From NCBI GenBank assembly GCA_023394965.1, contig JAEWZX010000044.1, positions 1-44,030 of the forward strand: a stretch of DNA of 44,030 nucleotides, read 5' to 3'. The stretch's first letter is position 1. Every line of letters begins with the position of its first letter. Source of the stretch: Pseudomonadota bacterium (lineage in GTDB: Bacteria; Pseudomonadota; Alphaproteobacteria; Sphingomonadales; Sphingomonadaceae). The notes under the pieces are model-generated. The model saw only the letters and a program-made list of their open reading frames with translations. It was not told the origin of the DNA and did no database searches. Below, one piece after another: positions 24,724 to 32,822 of this stretch. The position numbers and the translations under genes are program-made.

Positions 24724-25254
24724 ATGGCCAATGCAGCCGAAAACAATGTCACCCACATCAGCGCAGACAGCAAGCTGACCGACGAGCAGAAGCGCGATGA
24801 ACTTCGCGCGCGCATCGCTGCCGGTGAAAAGCGGATCGAAGAACGCTCGCTGAAAGATCAGGCGCGAGACGCAGTTGATGGTGCGATAGAATTCACGAAA
24901 CGCCACCCATTCGCAGTGGTGGGCGGTGTGCTGGTCGCCGGTTTGGCGATTGGCGCGATGACCCGTCGCGGGCGTAATCTTGGCCGACGCAGCGGCCTGC
25001 TTGCCGGTCTTGCGGCAGAGGCTGCCATGGCCTATGGCGCACGTATGATGGATGGCGTTGCTCATGGCGCACAGCTGGCAGGCGATCGCTTCGAAGACTT
25101 CGGTGACAGTGCCGCAACCACGGCCCGTGGCCTGCGTCGCGACACAGCATACAAGCTGGATATAGCAGGCGACGCACTGCGCAGTTCGGGGCGCAAGGCT
25201 GGCCGAAAGGGCAGCCGTGCCTATCGTTCGCTCCGTACGCGCCTGAAATACTAA
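24724..25254 (+). CDS. DUF883/YqjD-like membrane protein
   Basis: The 176-residue product has a helical charged N-terminus (LTDEQKRDELRARIAAGEKR), then KRHPFAVVGGVLVAGLAIGA, the typical HP-x-VG membrane segment of YqjD/DUF883 proteins, a second alanine-rich stretch, and a strongly basic end (SSGRKAGRKGSRAYRSLRTR). GGAG precedes the ATG at 24724. It is the fourth gene of the EcfG-type operon and, like the first, combines a membrane anchor with a basic nucleic-acid-like tail. Confidence 0.78.
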   Translation: MANAAENNVTHISADSKLTDEQKRDELRARIAAGEKRIEERSLKDQARDAVDGAIEFTKRHPFAVVGGVLVAGLAIGAMTRRGRNLGRRSGLLAGLAAEAAMAYGARMMDGVAHGAQLAGDRFEDFGDSAATTARGLRRDTAYKLDIAGDALRSSGRKAGRKGSRAYRSLRTRLKY

Positions 25255-25284
25255 AAACGCGACCCTCTTTTTACACTATGATAC

Positions 25285-25319
25285 AGCGGTGTGACGGGCT
25301 TGCCTGTCGCGCCGCTTTC
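25285..25319 (+). terminator. Probable terminator hairpin of the stress operon
   Basis: Two nested stems are visible: AGCGG (25285-25289) with CCGCT (25312-25316), and GACGGG (25293-25298) with CCTGTC (25303-25308) around CTTG. A short TTTCG follows. The hairpin lies 31 bases after the stop of the DUF883 gene. Confidence 0.5.
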
Positions 25320-25360
25320 GCTATGTGGCGCAGCCATCCTCCCTCCCCTTCGAGAAAGTC

Positions 25361-25597
25361 ATGATCATGGAAGAAACCGAGAGCAAACAGGCGCTCTATC
25401 TGGTGATGGGCGGCCGGGTTACCGATCCGCGCAGCGTCACCTTTGCTGATCCTGAAAGTATCCACGTAGCCGGTGTTTTCAGCAGCTATGAAGCCGCCGT
25501 CGAGGCTTGGCGTTCCAATGCGCAGCGCACGGTCGACGATGCCGAGATGAAATACGTCATCGTTCATTTGCACAAGTTGCTTGATCCGAGCGCTTGA
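25361..25597 (+). CDS. DUF4170-like protein
   Basis: The 78-residue product matches the DUF4170 layout: YLVMGGRVTDPRSVTFADPE, then VAGVFSSYEAAVEAWRSNAQ and the conserved end TVDDAEMKYVIVHLHKLLDP. The family is widespread in alphaproteobacteria and has no known function. The ATG at 25361 is preferred; another ATG lies two codons later and a GTG frame start further upstream adds non-family residues. Confidence 0.85.
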   Translation: MIMEETESKQALYLVMGGRVTDPRSVTFADPESIHVAGVFSSYEAAVEAWRSNAQRTVDDAEMKYVIVHLHKLLDPSA

Positions 25598-25635
25598 GGC
25601 ACGTTTCGGCCGCCGCGCTTATAACAGCGGCAACA

Positions 25636-25669
25636 CCCATCCGGATCGGACAATGCCGAGCCGGATGGG
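25636..25669. terminator. Bidirectional hairpin between DUF4170 gene and greA
   Basis: CCCATCCGG (25636-25644) pairs with CCGGATGGG (25661-25669), and an inner CGG/CCG pair continues the stem. It lies between two convergent genes. There is no clear T-run on either side, so termination efficiency is uncertain. Confidence 0.55.
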
Positions 25670-25684
25670 CTGTAGATCCAGCGA

Positions 25685-26152
25685 TCAGATGAATTCGATC
25701 TTGTCGATCAGATAGAACTTATCGCCCGACGGAACGGTCACTTCGACCTCTTCTTCCAGCTGTTTGCCGATCAGTGCACGGCCGATGGGCGAATTATAGC
25801 TGATCCGCCCCTTCGATGCGTCCGCTTCGGTCTGGCCGACGATCTGGTACTTCACCGGCTTGTCGTTTTCGTCCAGCAGCGTGACGGTTGCCCCGAAAAT
25901 CACCTTGTCGCCCGAAAGCGTGGTCGGATCGATGATCTGGGCGCGGCTGATCTTGTCTTCCAGCTCGCCGATCATCGCTTCCACATGGCCCTGACGTTCC
26001 TTGGCCGCGTGATATTCAGCGTTTTCCGACAGGTCGCCATGTGCGCGCGCTTCTTCGATCGCGTCGACGATCAGCGGTCGTTCTGCCCGCAAAGCTTTGA
26101 GGTCTGCCGTGAGCTTTTCATAGCCCTCGGCCAGCATCGGCACTTTTTCCAT
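25685..26152 (-). CDS. greA: Transcription elongation factor GreA
   Basis: GreA rescues backtracked RNA polymerase by stimulating transcript cleavage. The coiled-coil N-terminal domain (EKVPMLAEGYEKLTADLKAL) carries the acidic tip in EEARAHGDLSENAEYHAAKE. The C-terminal FKBP-like domain contains NSPIGRALIGKQLEEEVEVT. The 155-residue length is typical. In many alphaproteobacteria greA follows carB, as here; 110 bases separate the two. Confidence 0.97.
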   Translation of the reverse strand: MEKVPMLAEGYEKLTADLKALRAERPLIVDAIEEARAHGDLSENAEYHAAKERQGHVEAMIGELEDKISRAQIIDPTTLSGDKVIFGATVTLLDENDKPVKYQIVGQTEADASKGRISYNSPIGRALIGKQLEEEVEVTVPSGDKFYLIDKIEFI

Positions 26153-26262
26153 CGGACCCCTTGTCCTTCCTGTTCAGCTGCGCCCCCCGACATTCGCAAC
26201 CGGTCCGCCGGTTTGCGGAGCACAGTCGCTACGAATGTGTGGAGGAGCAGGCGCGTTCTTCG

Positions 26263-29200
26263 TCAGCTATAATAGTCCTGCAACGAACGCACTTCAAGCT
26301 GGTCGGGTGAAACCTCTGCAATCGCCTGCGCCACCGCCAGCGATGCAGCCGCCGTGGTGTAATAGGGCAGCTTCTTTTCCAGAGCCGCTTCACGGATGGA
26401 TTTGCTGTCGAGCAGCGACTGCCATCCTTCGGTGGTGTTGAAGATCAGCTGCACTTCCCCGTCGATGATCCCATCGACCACATGCGGGCGCCCTTCGGCA
26501 ACCTTGTTGACCAGTTCCACATTCAGGCCCTGATCGGCGAGGTAACTCTGGGTGCCGCCGGTGGCGATCACGCGGAAGCCCTTGTCGAGCAGGGTCTGCA
26601 CCGCAGGCACGATCAGCGGCTTGTCGCTGTCCTTGACGGAAACGAACAGCGTACCCGATTGCGGCGGCATCATCCCCGCCCCCAGCTGCGATTTGAGGAA
26701 GGCAGCGGCGAAACCGCGATCGATCCCCATGACTTCGCCGGTGGATTTCATTTCCGGCGTCAGCACCGGGTCCGATCCGGGGAACCGTGCGAAGGGGAAG
26801 ACGGCTTCCTTCACGGCCATATGCGCGGGATTGAGATCGAACGGTTCGAAATTGGTCAGCGGTTCCCCAGCCATGACGCGCGCGGCCACCTTGGCAATCG
26901 GACGGCCGATGGCCTTCGCCACGAACGGCACGGTGCGGCTGGCCCGTGGGTTCACTTCGATCAGATAGACTTCGCCATCCTTCACCGCGAACTGCACATT
27001 CATCAGGCCGACGACCTGCAGCGCCTTGGCCAGATCGGTGGCCTGCCGTTCCATTTCCGCGATGATATCGGCGGGCAGGCTGTACGGCGGCAGGGTGCAG
27101 GCGCTGTCGCCGGAATGGACGCCGGCTTCTTCGATATGCTGCATCACGCCTGCAATGCGGACGTCGTTACCATCGGACACGACATCGACATCGCATTCGA
27201 TCGCATCGCGCAGATACTGATCCACCAGCACCGGGCTGTCGCCGGATACGTTGACGGCAGTGTTGATGTAATCATCCAGCTGCGCTTCGCTGTCGACGAT
27301 TTCCATCGCACGTCCGCCCAGCACATAGCTGGGGCGCAGCAGCACCGGATAGCCGATCCGTGCCGCCACGGCAGCCGCTTCGTCCCGGCTCTTGGCGATG
27401 CCGTTCATCGGCTGTTTCAGCTTCAGATTGTTGACCAGCTTGGCAAAGCGTTCGCGGTCTTCGGCCAGATCGATCGCATCGGGCGATGTGCCCAGGATCG
27501 GAATGCCTTCCCGTTCCAGCGCAGCGGCCAGCTTCAGCGGGGTCTGCCCACCGAACTGGACGATCACGCCAACAACTTCGCCCTTCGACATTTCGACGCG
27601 CATGATTTCCAGCACGTCTTCCTCGGTCAGCGGCTCGAAATAAAGACGGTCCGATGTGTCGTAATCGGTTGAAACCGTTTCCGGGTTGCAGTTGACCATG
27701 ATCGTTTCGAACCCGGCATCGGCCAGTGCGAAACAGGCATGGACACAGCAGTAATCGAATTCGATGCCCTGCCCGATGCGGTTTGGCCCGCCGCCAAGGA
27801 TAACGATCTTCTTGCGATCGCTCGGTTCAGCCTCGTCCTCTGCCTCGCCGAAACTCGGCGCTTCGTAGGTCGAATACATATAGGGCGTGATCGCTTCGAA
27901 TTCGGCAGCGCAGCTGTCGATCCGCTTGAACACGGGATAGACGCCCAGCTTGCGGCGCAGCTTGCGCACTTCCTCTTCACTGGTCGCCCCGGCCATGGCG
28001 CGCAGCGCATCATGCAGCAGGCCGGACCGCTTGGCCTGCGTTTCGCCAAGGCCACCTGCGACACCGACCGACCGCACGGCCAGCGTGGCCAGCCGCTTGT
28101 CGGAAAAGCCCATGGCTTTCAGGCGGCGCATTTCCGCTGCATCATTGGGCAGGCCATTGTGGCTGATCATCTTTTCTTCATAGATGATCGCTTCGATCTG
28201 GCGCAGGAACCACGGGTCGAAGCCAGTGATCCTGGCGACTTCTTCCACCGTGAAATCTTCACGGAAAGCCTGCGCGATCTTAAGAATGCGGTCCGGCGTG
28301 CGCTTGGATAGCGATGCGGTCACCACTTCGCGGCTCAGCCCTTCGAATTCGGTAATGCGGTTGAACCCGTCCAGCCCGGTTTCCAGACCACGCAGGGCCT
28401 TCTGCATGCTTTCGGCAAAACAGCGGCCGATGGCCATCACTTCGCCGACCGATTTCATCGCGGTCGACAATTCGTTCTTCGATCCCTTGAACTTTTCGAA
28501 GGCGAAGCGCGGGATCTTGGTGACCACATAATCGATCGTCGGCTCGAACGCCGCCGGGGTCGCGCCAGTAATCTCGTTCTGGATTTCATCGAGCGTGTAT
28601 CCGACGGCCAGTTTCGCCGCGACACGCGCAATGGGGAAACCGGTAGCCTTGGATGCCAGCGCGGAAGACCGCGACACGCGCGGGTTCATTTCGATCACGA
28701 TCAGGCGGCCATCCTTCGGATTGACTGCGAACTGTACGTTCGAACCCCCTGTTTCCACACCGATTTCGCGCAGCACCTCGATGCTGGCGGTGCGCATGAT
28801 CTGATATTCCTTGTCGGTCAGCGTCAGCGCTGGCGCAACGGTGATGCTGTCGCCCGTATGCACACCCATCGGATCGACATTTTCGATCGAACAGATGATG
28901 ATGCAATTGTCCTTGCGGTCGCGCACCACCTCCATCTCATATTCTTTCCAGCCGAGGAGCGATTCCTCGATCAGGACTTCGGTGGTGGGGGACGCGTCGA
29001 GACCCTCGCGCACGATCTTGTCGAACTCGGCCTTGTTGTAGGCGATTCCGCCGCCGGTTCCGCCCAATGTGAAGCTGGGCCGGATGATGGCGGGAAGGCC
29101 GGTGGTTTCCAGCACGGCAAAAGCCTCGTCCACCGTATTGGCCACACCACTGCGCGCGCTTTCCAGGCCGATCTTGTCCATCGCTTCGCGGAAACGCTGG

Positions 29201-29586
29201 CGGTTTTCGGCCTTGTCGATGGCATCGGCATTGGCACCGATCATCTGCACGCCGAATTTTTCCAGCACGCCCTGATTGGCAAGGTCCAGCGCACAGTTCA
29301 GCGCCGTCTGCCCGCCCATCGTCGGCAGCACCGCATCGGGCCGCTCCTTCTCGATGATCTTGGCGACGATTTCCGGCGTGATCGGCTCGACATAGGTGGC
29401 ATCGGCCATTTCCGGATCGGTCATGATCGTGGCGGGGTTGGAGTTGACCAGAATGACCCGGTACCCCTCCTCCTTCAGCGCCTTGATCGCCTGCGTGCCG
29501 GAATAATCGAACTCGCACGCCTGGCCGATAATGATCGGACCGGCGCCAATGACGAGGATCGAGGAAATGTCAGTGCGTTTGGGCAT
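26263..29586 (-). CDS. carB: Carbamoyl-phosphate synthase large subunit
   Basis: CarB makes carbamoyl phosphate from bicarbonate, ATP and CarA-derived ammonia for pyrimidine and arginine synthesis. Both ATP-grasp halves are complete: the first opens with ILVIGAGPIIIGQACEFDYS, the second with VILGGGPNRIGQGIEFDYCC. The C-terminal allosteric MGS-like domain includes GFRVIATGGTQSYLADQGL. The 1107-residue length fits sphingomonads. Its ATG shares a base with the stop of the inserted gene upstream (TAATG), so translation is coupled to that gene and not directly to carA. Confidence 0.98.
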   Translation of the reverse strand: MPKRTDISSILVIGAGPIIIGQACEFDYSGTQAIKALKEEGYRVILVNSNPATIMTDPEMADATYVEPITPEIVAKIIEKERPDAVLPTMGGQTALNCALDLANQGVLEKFGVQMIGANADAIDKAENRQRFREAMDKIGLESARSGVANTVDEAFAVLETTGLPAIIRPSFTLGGTGGGIAYNKAEFDKIVREGLDASPTTEVLIEESLLGWKEYEMEVVRDRKDNCIIICSIENVDPMGVHTGDSITVAPALTLTDKEYQIMRTASIEVLREIGVETGGSNVQFAVNPKDGRLIVIEMNPRVSRSSALASKATGFPIARVAAKLAVGYTLDEIQNEITGATPAAFEPTIDYVVTKIPRFAFEKFKGSKNELSTAMKSVGEVMAIGRCFAESMQKALRGLETGLDGFNRITEFEGLSREVVTASLSKRTPDRILKIAQAFREDFTVEEVARITGFDPWFLRQIEAIIYEEKMISHNGLPNDAAEMRRLKAMGFSDKRLATLAVRSVGVAGGLGETQAKRSGLLHDALRAMAGATSEEEVRKLRRKLGVYPVFKRIDSCAAEFEAITPYMYSTYEAPSFGEAEDEAEPSDRKKIVILGGGPNRIGQGIEFDYCCVHACFALADAGFETIMVNCNPETVSTDYDTSDRLYFEPLTEEDVLEIMRVEMSKGEVVGVIVQFGGQTPLKLAAALEREGIPILGTSPDAIDLAEDRERFAKLVNNLKLKQPMNGIAKSRDEAAAVAARIGYPVLLRPSYVLGGRAMEIVDSEAQLDDYINTAVNVSGDSPVLVDQYLRDAIECDVDVVSDGNDVRIAGVMQHIEEAGVHSGDSACTLPPYSLPADIIAEMERQATDLAKALQVVGLMNVQFAVKDGEVYLIEVNPRASRTVPFVAKAIGRPIAKVAARVMAGEPLTNFEPFDLNPAHMAVKEAVFPFARFPGSDPVLTPEMKSTGEVMGIDRGFAAAFLKSQLGAGMMPPQSGTLFVSVKDSDKPLIVPAVQTLLDKGFRVIATGGTQSYLADQGLNVELVNKVAEGRPHVVDGIIDGEVQLIFNTTEGWQSLLDSKSIREAALEKKLPYYTTAAASLAVAQAIAEVSPDQLEVRSLQDYYS

Positions 29587-30320
29587 TAGAATCCTGGCAA
29601 TCCGAGAACATGAAGAATGAGAGTAAGAAGTGCAGAGGCGGCCGCGCCAATCGCGTGGTCACCGTAACGATCTTTCAACTCGGACAAGCCGGCAACCATG
29701 GTTGCCTTAAAAATGTCCAACTGAAATTCCCCGGAGCGCAGAAGCTCACGCCCAGCACTAATTTGCCCAGCGAGTCGCTCCTTCAGACCGGGGTGATCTG
29801 GAATACCGTTATCCTTCTCCAGTTGCTCGAGAAGTTCGCCAGTCGGTTCATCAATCTCTTTGAATTGATTATGCGAAAGTGAGACAATTCGATCTGAAGC
29901 CGGTATCGCCTTTACCTCAGGTTCGGCTAGCACTTGCGGAGTGTCTTGGATCTCTTGATCCAAATCACCCCAATATTCGCCGCTCTGGAACGCGAGATTG
30001 AGAAGGCGATTACCTCCATCAAGCGCGTACAAAAGACCGTGATCGTCTTGAGCCTCTTTGAGCTTGTTGAGGCGATATCCGACACTCCAACCCGTGGAGG
30101 GGGTAATATAATCGCCTGCATACTTATCACTAGTGATCGCGATAAAACCGTACCGCTCTAGTTCTCTGGCAAGAAATTTCAGACGCGCTTCGTCAAGATG
30201 GGCTGGAAATTGGGCTTCGACGATCTTCTTAATGTCCTCAAGGGTTTCCAAAGACGAATTGTCGGCCTGCCGCATTAAGCTCACAGCAGAGGCAACCAGA
30301 TAGTCGCTCGGTTTTGCCAT
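29586..30320 (-). CDS. Unknown protein encoded between carA and carB
   Basis: No function was recognised. The 244-residue product has a helical N-terminal half that may form a winged-helix-like fold (SLETLEDIKKIVEAQFPAHL, then FLARELERYGFIAITSDKYA), a linker rich in D, E and P, and a C-terminal part PASDRIVSLSHNQFKEIDEP, QISAGRELLRSGEFQLDIFK ending in a hydrophobic helix AIGAAASALLTLILHVLGL. A similar C-terminal module occurs in accessory proteins of alphaproteobacteria (recall only). The gene starts within the carA stop (TGATG) and ends within the carB start (TAATG). Hand counts of three 60-base lines give about 50-53 percent GC, clearly below carA and carB. This suggests transfer into the operon. 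Confidence 0.85.
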   Translation of the reverse strand: MAKPSDYLVASAVSLMRQADNSSLETLEDIKKIVEAQFPAHLDEARLKFLARELERYGFIAITSDKYAGDYITPSTGWSVGYRLNKLKEAQDDHGLLYALDGGNRLLNLAFQSGEYWGDLDQEIQDTPQVLAEPEVKAIPASDRIVSLSHNQFKEIDEPTGELLEQLEKDNGIPDHPGLKERLAGQISAGRELLRSGEFQLDIFKATMVAGLSELKDRYGDHAIGAAASALLTLILHVLGLPGF

Positions 30321-31495
30321 CAGAGCATCCCCACGAATTTCTCGAACAGGTAGAAGCTGTCCTGCGGGCCGGGGCTCGCCTCGGGGTGGTATTGGACGCC
30401 GAAGGCCTTCTTGCCCTTGATGCTGATCCCGCAATTGGTGCCGTCGAACAGCGAAACGTGGGTCTGCTCGACATTGTCCGGCAGGCTCTCGCCATCGATG
30501 GCGAAGCCGTGGTTCATGCTGGTGATCTCGACCAAGCCTTCGCTCTCGCCCCACTCGCCGCCGACGCGCTGTACGGGGTGGTTGGCACCGCGATGGCCCT
30601 GGAACATCTTGGCCGTCTTCGCACCCGCTGCAATGCCGAGCATCTGATGCCCCAAACAGATGCCGAACAGCGGCGTATCGGCTTCGATCAGACGGGTGAT
30701 TAACGGGACTGCGTAAACACCTGTCGCCGCTGGATCGCCCGGCCCATTGGACAGAAAAACGCCATCCGGCTCCAGCGCCATGACCTCTTCGAACGAGGTT
30801 CTTGCTGGCACCACAGTCACCTTCGCGCCCGCTTTTACCAGGTTTCTGAAGATGTTATCCTTCGCGCCGTAATCGATCGCGACGACATGCGGCTTATCGG
30901 CATTGCCTTCGCCATAGCCGAAGCCAAGCTGCCAATGCCCGCCGGTCCAGCTTTCCTGCCCTTCCCGCGTCACGCCCGGCACAAGGTCGAGCCCTTCCAG
31001 CCCGCTCCACTCGGCAGCCTGCTTTTTCAAAGCCTTGAGATCGAATTCTCCACGCGGGCTTTGGGCGATTACCGCATTGGGCGCGCCGTTCAGCCTGATC
31101 CGCCGCGTCAGCGCCCGGGTATCGACACCGGAAATTCCAATTTTTCCGTGACTTACGCACCATTCCACAAACTCGTTCTGAGCCCGGAAGTTCGACTGCG
31201 GCGTGATCTCCTGCCGAACCACCAGCCCCACCGCACCCAGCCCGCGGCTCTCGTGATCTTCATCGTTCGCTCCGACATTCCCGATATGCGGGAACGTGAA
31301 CGTCACGATCTGGCTGTCGTAAGAAGGATCGGTCATCACCTCCTGATAGCCCGTCATCGCAGTGTTGAAGCAGACTTCTCCCACTGCGCTGCCGCTGGCA
31401 CCGAAGCCTTTGCCCCAGATCACGGTGCCGTCACCGAAGACGAGGACTCCGGTCGCGCCTTTGGGTTGCGCGTGCGAAGATGCGGACAGGGCCAT
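30320..31495 (-). CDS. carA: Carbamoyl-phosphate synthase small subunit
   Basis: CarA is the glutaminase subunit that supplies ammonia to CarB. The N-terminal domain includes GEVCFNTAMTGYQEVMTDPS; the class-I glutamine amidotransferase part has the nucleophile in LFGICLGHQMLGIAAGAKTA and the His-Glu pair in FGVQYHPEASPGPQDSFYLF. The 391-residue length is normal. An unrelated gene separates it from carB with shared stop-start bases on both sides. Confidence 0.98.
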   Translation of the reverse strand: MALSASSHAQPKGATGVLVFGDGTVIWGKGFGASGSAVGEVCFNTAMTGYQEVMTDPSYDSQIVTFTFPHIGNVGANDEDHESRGLGAVGLVVRQEITPQSNFRAQNEFVEWCVSHGKIGISGVDTRALTRRIRLNGAPNAVIAQSPRGEFDLKALKKQAAEWSGLEGLDLVPGVTREGQESWTGGHWQLGFGYGEGNADKPHVVAIDYGAKDNIFRNLVKAGAKVTVVPARTSFEEVMALEPDGVFLSNGPGDPAATGVYAVPLITRLIEADTPLFGICLGHQMLGIAAGAKTAKMFQGHRGANHPVQRVGGEWGESEGLVEITSMNHGFAIDGESLPDNVEQTHVSLFDGTNCGISIKGKKAFGVQYHPEASPGPQDSFYLFEKFVGML

Positions 31496-31580
31496 GGGCG
31501 CTCCGAATAAAAGGGTTTCCAGCGATGTGTGCTAAGTCCCAGCCGCTAGGGATCGCGACGATTCCCGTCAAGCGGAACAC

Positions 31581-31608
31581 TTGGCATATCGGTGCACTGT
31601 TCTAAATG
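31581..31608 (+). promoter_or_regulatory. Possible sigma-70 promoter of yqeY operon
   Basis: TTGGCA (31581-31586) and TAAATG (31603-31608) are separated by 16 bases, 36 bases before the yqeY start and in the divergent spacer with carA. The boxes match the consensus only in part. Confidence 0.35.
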
Positions 31609-31644
31609 AGTGGCCGAAACAACCTCCAATCATCGGGAATCCCC

Positions 31645-32097
31645 ATGCTGCGCGAAAAAATCCAGGCCGAAACCGTCACCGCCATGAAGGCAAAGGACAA
31701 AGAGCGCACCTCCGCGCTCCGCCTGATCGGCGCCAAAATCAAGGATCGCGACATCGAACTGCGAACCGCGGCCACCAAGCCCGACGATGACGAACTAGTC
31801 ACGGACGTGCTGCTCAAAATGGCCAAGCAACGCCGGGAATCGATCGACATGTACGAAGACGGCGGGCGGCAGGAGCTCGCTGACAAGGAAAAGGGCGAGC
31901 TTGCCGTGATCGAGGAATTTCTCCCCACGCAGATGAGCGAGGAAGAAACCCGTGCGGCCATCGCGGCAATCAAGGCCGAACTGGGCGCCGATGGCATGAA
32001 GGACATGGGCCGCGTGATGGGCGAACTCAAAAGCCGCCACGGCGCAACCCTCGACATGAGCAAGGCCAGCGGTCTGGTGAAGGAAGCCCTGTCATGA
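31645..32097 (+). CDS. GatB/YqeY domain protein
   Basis: The 150-residue product MLREKIQAETVTAMKAKDKE is a stand-alone YqeY domain, related to the tRNA-binding tail of GatB and often encoded before dnaG and rpoD. SALRLIGAKIKDRDIELRTA and EFLPTQMSEEETRAAIAAIK are family stretches, and MKDMGRVMGELKSRHGATLD closes it. The ATG at 31645 is used because the frame upstream adds non-family residues. It overlaps the lipoprotein gene as ATGA. Its precise role is unknown. Confidence 0.92.
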   Translation: MLREKIQAETVTAMKAKDKERTSALRLIGAKIKDRDIELRTAATKPDDDELVTDVLLKMAKQRRESIDMYEDGGRQELADKEKGELAVIEEFLPTQMSEEETRAAIAAIKAELGADGMKDMGRVMGELKSRHGATLDMSKASGLVKEALS

Positions 32098-32786
32098 AAC
32101 ACATCCTCGCCCTCGCCTCGCTCGGCATGCTGGCGGCTTGCGGTTCGTCCGAACCCGAACCGCAGCCCACCCCGACGCCGACAATCGCCGCACCGCGCAC
32201 ACTCGTCGGCGCAGACCTCGATCTGTCGGATCTGGGCGCAAAAATTGTCGGCCCCCAGGGGCCCGAGGTCAGCACCGTACTCAGCGCCGGAAACCGCGAA
32301 ATCGGCAGGCTGGTAAGCTATGTCGCCTGCCCTGCGGGCACGACTGAATGCAGGCCAGGTGAAATGCCCGAAGGCACCGTCTACACCTATGTGCACCGCG
32401 TCACGCTGGCCGATGTGGACGATGACGCCGCTGTGGCGGAAACGGAAGGCCCCGAAGTGGTCGAAGCCCCACCCAGCCTGTTCCGCACCACGCGCAAGGT
32501 GGCCGGGTTCAACCAGTCGGTCGGCTTCTCGACTGCGCAGGCGGAAGCAACACTTGGAGATCCCGACGCCATTTCCATCAGCAACGACAATGGCAGCCTG
32601 ATCTGGCGTGTCATTCGCGGTTCGGGCTGGAAGCCGGGCGGGACGATGACATTCTGGTGGCAGTCCACGCTTCCCCCCAAAGGCCCCGCCGAAGCCTATT
32701 TGCTTGAGATTGATGGAAATCAGGTTGCGGCAACCGGTCCGTTCCCAGCTGACGATAAGCCTGTGGAGGGCGGCGCAAGGCGCTAG
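32094..32786 (+). CDS. Uncharacterised lipoprotein
   Basis: The N-terminus MKHILALASLGMLAACGSSE has a short signal peptide and the lipobox LAAC, followed by a Pro/Thr/Glu linker, so the mature protein is probably anchored to a membrane. The 230 residues show no known domain; a repeated W/G pattern (NGSLIWRVIRGSGWKPGGTM) suggests beta structure. It lies between yqeY and dnaG and overlaps yqeY by four bases. Confidence 0.85.
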   Translation: MKHILALASLGMLAACGSSEPEPQPTPTPTIAAPRTLVGADLDLSDLGAKIVGPQGPEVSTVLSAGNREIGRLVSYVACPAGTTECRPGEMPEGTVYTYVHRVTLADVDDDAAVAETEGPEVVEAPPSLFRTTRKVAGFNQSVGFSTAQAEATLGDPDAISISNDNGSLIWRVIRGSGWKPGGTMTFWWQSTLPPKGPAEAYLLEIDGNQVAATGPFPADDKPVEGGARR

Positions 32787-32822
32787 CGGTGCAGGCGGTG
32801 CGCGGTTAAGGTCTGCGACCTT

